Source: an uncultured Christensenella sp.
GTDB lineage: Bacteria; Bacillota; Clostridia; Christensenellales; Borkfalkiaceae
Direction of reading: 5' to 3'
Assembly: GCA_910578195.1 (NCBI GenBank)
Contig: CAJTOY010000013.1
Span: 1 to 23,152 of the forward strand
DNA length: 23,152 nucleotides
A program made the translations under genes and the position numbers. The notes beneath the pieces were generated by a model. The model was not told where the DNA came from, did no database searches, and saw only the letters and a program-made list of their open reading frames with translations. Below are positions 20,498 through 23,152 of the stretch, one piece after another. Position 1 is the first letter of the stretch; every line of letters begins with the position of its first letter.

Positions 20498-21405
20498 AGC
20501 ATCAACGACTCTATATATTCGATTTGCTCTTTGGTGGCAAGATTTTTGGTGAACGAGCACGCGCTGCCCGCCGCGGTTGCGAAGTTGAGCGCGGCAAAGT
20601 AGTTCCCCGACTTCAAATATTCGTGGATAAACCCCGCAATCATGGAGTCGCCCGCCCCGACCGAATTCACAAGCTGTCCCCTCGCCGCGCGGACGTACAT
20701 GGACTGTTTGGTTTCGGTTACCATAACGGCGCCCTCGCCGCCCATGGAAACAATCACGTTTCGCGCGCCCATGTCTTGAAGCTTCCTCGCGCAAGCGTAA
20801 ATCCCCTCGATGTCGGGCACGCTCGAAAGCCCGAAAATCTCGCACATTTCGTAAATGTTCGGTTTGATTAAAAACGGCTTGTATTTCAGCGTTTCGGTCA
20901 GCAGCTTTCCGCACGCGTCGGCAACCAAATTTATGCCCTTTATGTTTTTCAGCTTTTTGAAAAGGTTGGAGTAGGTATATTCGTCGAGGGTGGAGGGGAC
21001 GCTTCCGCAAACGATAAGCCAGTCGCCCTCTTTCAAAACCTCTTTAAGCTTTTTCACAAGCTTGTTTACGTCCTTTTCGGAAACTAACGCGCCCGTGCCG
21101 TTTATGTCCGTTTCGGTGTTGCTTTTAATCTTTACGTTAATGCGGCTTTGCCCCTCGACCTCGAAAAAATGACAGTCGAGCCCCAGCTTTGCCACCTTGT
21201 CGCGTATCGCGCTGCCCGTAAAGCCCGCCACAAACCCGAACGCGAACGTTTCGTCGCCCAGTTCTTTCAGCGCGAGCGAAACGTTAAGCCCTTTTCCGCC
21301 GACGGCAAGCCGTTCGGACGCGGTGCGGTTCACTGTGCCGCTTCTCATATTATTAACTTGAACATAGTAATCCAGCGAGGGATTAAACGTCACAGTGTAA
21401 ATCAT
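20494..21405 (-). CDS. fruK: PfkB-family 1-phosphofructokinase
   Basis: A 303-residue ribokinase-family kinase of the FruK/LacC branch, phosphorylating fructose-1-phosphate or tagatose-6-phosphate at C6. The branch-specific N terminus TFNPSLDYYV (6-15), AVGGKGLNVSLALKELG (34-50), KPNIYE and the terminal VNSVGAGDSMIAGF, with the catalytic aspartate in AGD, are all present. No fructose PTS or regulator lies next to it, so the symbol rests on the family only. It leads a four-gene unit in which every junction overlaps by four bases. A promoter at 21416-21444 would leave a leader of only about five bases before the ATG, and there is no ribosome binding site. Confidence 0.85.
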   Translation of the reverse strand: MIYTVTFNPSLDYYVQVNNMRSGTVNRTASERLAVGGKGLNVSLALKELGDETFAFGFVAGFTGSAIRDKVAKLGLDCHFFEVEGQSRINVKIKSNTETDINGTGALVSEKDVNKLVKKLKEVLKEGDWLIVCGSVPSTLDEYTYSNLFKKLKNIKGINLVADACGKLLTETLKYKPFLIKPNIYEMCEIFGLSSVPDIEGIYACARKLQDMGARNVIVSMGGEGAVMVTETKQSMYVRAARGQLVNSVGAGDSMIAGFIHEYLKSGNYFAALNFATAAGSACSFTKNLATKEQIEYIESLML

Positions 21406-21415
21406 AAGTGCTATA

Positions 21416-21444
21416 ATGTTAGCCTATTTGCGCGGGTTTGTCAA
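21416..21444 (-). promoter_or_regulatory. Promoter of the fruK-to-ung operon
   Basis: On the minus strand: TTGACA (21444-21439), a 17-base spacer, TAACAT (21421-21416). Transcription would start near 21409, just before the ATG at 21405. A shifted -10, TATAGC, lies even closer to the gene. Confidence 0.55.
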
Positions 21445-21454
21445 TTAAATTAAG

Positions 21455-21483
21455 TTGCATATGAAGCCCGCCTTTGTTATACT
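21455..21483 (+). promoter_or_regulatory. Promoter of the reverse transcriptase gene
   Basis: TTGCAT (21455-21460), a 17-base spacer, TATACT (21478-21483). The start would be near 21490, about 20 bases before the GTG at 21510. It is divergent from and adjacent to the fruK promoter. Confidence 0.5.
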
Positions 21484-21509
21484 TTCAATAAAAACACGGT
21501 TGGAAATAC

Positions 21510-22607
21510 GTGATAACGATTACTTACGAAGAGCTGTTCACATACCGCACCCTGTACAGGGCGCACATTCGCAGCAGGCGCTGCAAGCGCGACAAGCGCA
21601 CGCTTGTCCGCTTCGAAATGTCAATGCTCGCTCACCTTCAGGACTTGTACCGCGAAATCAGCGTCGGCACGTTCAAATTCGGCAAATACGTGTCGTTCAG
21701 CGTATTCGAGCCCAAGGAGCGCGAAATCCAGACCCAGCCCTATAAAAGCCGCGTAGTTCAGCACGTGATATGCGACGACATGCTTATGCCCTATTTTTCA
21801 AAACGCGCCATAACCGACAACTGCGTATGTCAGCCTGGCAAGGGCATGCATTTCGCGCTGAATAGGTTTGAAAACCTTCTCCGCGCGCACATAAACCGAT
21901 ACGGCGTAAACGGCTATTTTTTCAGGGGCGACGTGTTGAAGTATTTTGCGAGTATCCCGCACGCGCAGCTTAAAGCGCGCATATGCGGGCGCATTGCCGA
22001 CGCGCGCATAAGGAAAATAATAGAGGACATTATAGACGGATACCACACGAAAAGCGCGTTTCTCGAAAAATACGGAATACCCTTCGAGGCGGACGGCGAA
22101 AAGACGGGGCGGGGCGCGCCTATCGGCAACCAGACAAGTCAGGTTTTCGGCATGTACTACCTCGACCCGCTGGACAGACTTGTCAAAGAGACCATGGGAA
22201 TAAAAGTATATTCGCGGTATATGGACGATTTCGTGCTTCTGCACCCCGACCTCGAATTCGTAAAGCGCGTTTCGGAAGAGATAGTAAAGACGGTGGAAAG
22301 TCTGGGACTTACCCTCAATTCCAAAACCCAGATTTTCCCCATGAAAAACGGCGTTACGTATCTCGGCTTCCGCTTTTCGTTTACCGATGACGGTAAAATA
22401 ATACGCACGGTCAAGCGCGCGACGAAGAAGAGGCTGCGCAGCCGCGCCCGCCTTCTTAAAAAGGCGTATAACGACGGGCTTATCCCCGCCGAACGCGTAA
22501 AGGCGTCAAAGACGGCAATCCACGGACACCTTGCGCACGGCAACGGCTACCGCTTCGAAAAAGAAATGAACGAAAGATTGGATTTTATAAAAGAGGAGGA
22601 CGAATAA
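21510..22607 (+). CDS. Reverse transcriptase, diversity-generating-retroelement type
   Basis: A 365-residue RNA-directed DNA polymerase with no endonuclease, maturase or integrase domain. Visible motifs: YKSRVVQHVI (78-87, fingers), GDVLKYFASI (140-149, motif A, D141), GRGAPIGNQTSQVF (200-213, motif B in the IGNxTSQ form typical of DGR reverse transcriptases rather than the QGxxxSP form of other bacterial ones), YMDD (237-240, catalytic DD) and LNSKTQIF ... VTYLGF (269-287, motifs D/E). A basic thumb follows. It starts with GTG, with only a weak upstream site. Its TAA overlaps the ATG of the downstream Avd-like gene by one base. Whether it belongs to a full DGR depends on a template repeat that is not visible here. 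Confidence 0.85.
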   Translation: MITITYEELFTYRTLYRAHIRSRRCKRDKRTLVRFEMSMLAHLQDLYREISVGTFKFGKYVSFSVFEPKEREIQTQPYKSRVVQHVICDDMLMPYFSKRAITDNCVCQPGKGMHFALNRFENLLRAHINRYGVNGYFFRGDVLKYFASIPHAQLKARICGRIADARIRKIIEDIIDGYHTKSAFLEKYGIPFEADGEKTGRGAPIGNQTSQVFGMYYLDPLDRLVKETMGIKVYSRYMDDFVLLHPDLEFVKRVSEEIVKTVESLGLTLNSKTQIFPMKNGVTYLGFRFSFTDDGKIIRTVKRATKKRLRSRARLLKKAYNDGLIPAERVKASKTAIHGHLAHGNGYRFEKEMNERLDFIKEEDE

Positions 22608-23077
22608 TGGAAGAGGAAAAAACTTTACTTGAACAAGTGGACAGGGCGATAAGCGAGACAATGGGCACTTTTGACCCCGACGAGCAAAACCGCGTCTCGC
22701 GCAAGCCCTTTAAAATCACCGAGTTCGAGCAGGCGCACAACAAGGAAATGGCGGTGTTCACGCACGCGAAAAAAATGAGCGAATATATCTTCGTCGTCAC
22801 GGCGAAGTCGCCCGTAAAACTGCGCTGGTCGATTGTGTCGCGGCTGATAAACGCGTCGGTCGACGTGATAGAAAACCTCTACCGCGCCAATTACGAGCGG
22901 GGGGAGGAGCGCAAAAAATGGCAGAAAGAGGCGATGGTTTCTTTGAACCTGCTCGACTTTTACACCGTCTCGGCAAAGACGCAGCAAGCGATAAACTTCC
23001 ACCAGATGTCGTTTATCGGTCAGCAGATAGTCGAGGTGAAAAAACTGTTGCACGGCTGGGTGAAAAGCGGCAAATAA
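22607..23077 (+). CDS. Avd-like four-helix-bundle accessory protein
   Basis: 156 residues. After an acidic N-terminal extension of about 45 residues comes a helical domain (about 48-154) with the order and spacing of the DGR accessory protein Avd: a first helix ending in FVVTAKSPVKLRWSIVSRLI, a second with VIENLYRANY, a third with LNLLDFYTVSA, and a fourth ending in LLHGWVKS, close to the LLxxWxxS that closes the family. In studied DGRs Avd forms a pentameric barrel that binds the reverse transcriptase and template RNA. GAGGAGG ends seven bases before the ATG, and the gene overlaps the reverse transcriptase stop (TAATG), so the two are made together. The acidic N terminus is longer than in classical Avd. 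Confidence 0.8.
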   Translation: MEEEKTLLEQVDRAISETMGTFDPDEQNRVSRKPFKITEFEQAHNKEMAVFTHAKKMSEYIFVVTAKSPVKLRWSIVSRLINASVDVIENLYRANYERGEERKKWQKEAMVSLNLLDFYTVSAKTQQAINFHQMSFIGQQIVEVKKLLHGWVKSGK

Positions 23078-23079
23078 AT

Positions 23080-23152
23080 CGTCATTGCGAGGAGCGGTAG
23101 GCAGTTTCACCGTCATTGCGAGGAGCCGAAAGGGCGACGAAGCAATCCGTAA
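23080..23152. repeat. Two copies of the CGTCATTGCGAGGAGC repeat at the right edge
   Basis: The 16-base unit occurs at 23080-23095 and 23111-23126. The second copy continues to GCGACGAAGCAATCC, so ATTGC at its start can pair with GCAAT at its end, giving a palindromic unit. The first copy is truncated. From memory, similar CATTGCGAGGAGC/GAAGCAATC units are scattered in many bacterial genomes as short non-coding repeats. It is cut by the window end. Confidence 0.7.

Noticed and set aside
20498..21010. Long frame extending the phosphopantetheinyl transferase upstream
   Set aside because: It is the antisense-free alternative frame of fruK with biased basic composition; the transferase homology starts at the GTG at 20497.
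23080..23126. Direct repeats considered as a CRISPR array or DGR template/variable pair
   Set aside because: Only two 16-base copies, no regular spacers and no adenine-specific mismatches; the unit is palindromic and fits a dispersed repeat.

Overview
The window reads as chromosomal DNA of a spore-forming (or recently spore-forming) Clostridia-type Firmicute, probably an uncultured gut lineage. Grounds: Gram-positive-type RpoB/RpoC, an RqcP (YabO) protein, a CotF-type coat protein, a PdaB-like deacetylase, a DUF368/PopT transporter, an EFR1-type flavodoxin-ferredoxin, strong GGAGG ribosome binding sites and near-consensus sigma-A promoters. Genes are GC-moderate to GC-rich and the intergenic DNA is AT-rich. 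I cannot name the species from sequence alone.

Layout. (1) 1-1700: tail of a terminator, a membrane-anchored polysaccharide deacetylase and a tandem OB-fold (SSB-like) protein, closed by a strong terminator. (2) 1695-3150: an AT-rich accessory block with an Xre-type repressor, a divergent promoter flanked by related operator-like sequences, two tandem paralogous lysine-rich proteins of unknown function, and a heavily structured interval between the paralogs. (3) 3147-5981, minus strand: rqcP, a fused ispDF and radA. (4) 5982-14449, plus strand: a 364-base leader region with promoters facing each other, then rpoB, rpoC and a small unknown gene. (5) 14482-17888, minus strand: an SDR with a C-terminal zinc ribbon, an EFR1 ferredoxin and popT. 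(6) 17992-18477: two spore-coat-type genes, followed by GC-rich hairpin repeats. (7) 18649-21405, minus strand: a fully overlapping operon of PfkB sugar kinase, phosphopantetheinyl transferase, MTA/SAH nucleosidase and uracil-DNA glycosylase. (8) 21510-23077: a reverse transcriptase of diversity-generating-retroelement (DGR) type, coupled to an Avd-like four-helix-bundle protein, then two copies of a 16-base repeat at the window edge.

The most interesting pieces are the RT-Avd pair, whose template and variable repeats are not in the window and would have to lie beyond the right edge or be absent, and the Xre plus tandem-paralog block. rpoBC stands apart from the rplKAJL genes it usually follows, and the radA-ispD-ispF neighbourhood is present but rearranged and fused. 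Several minus-strand transcripts appear to start within about ten bases of the start codon and lack ribosome binding sites.
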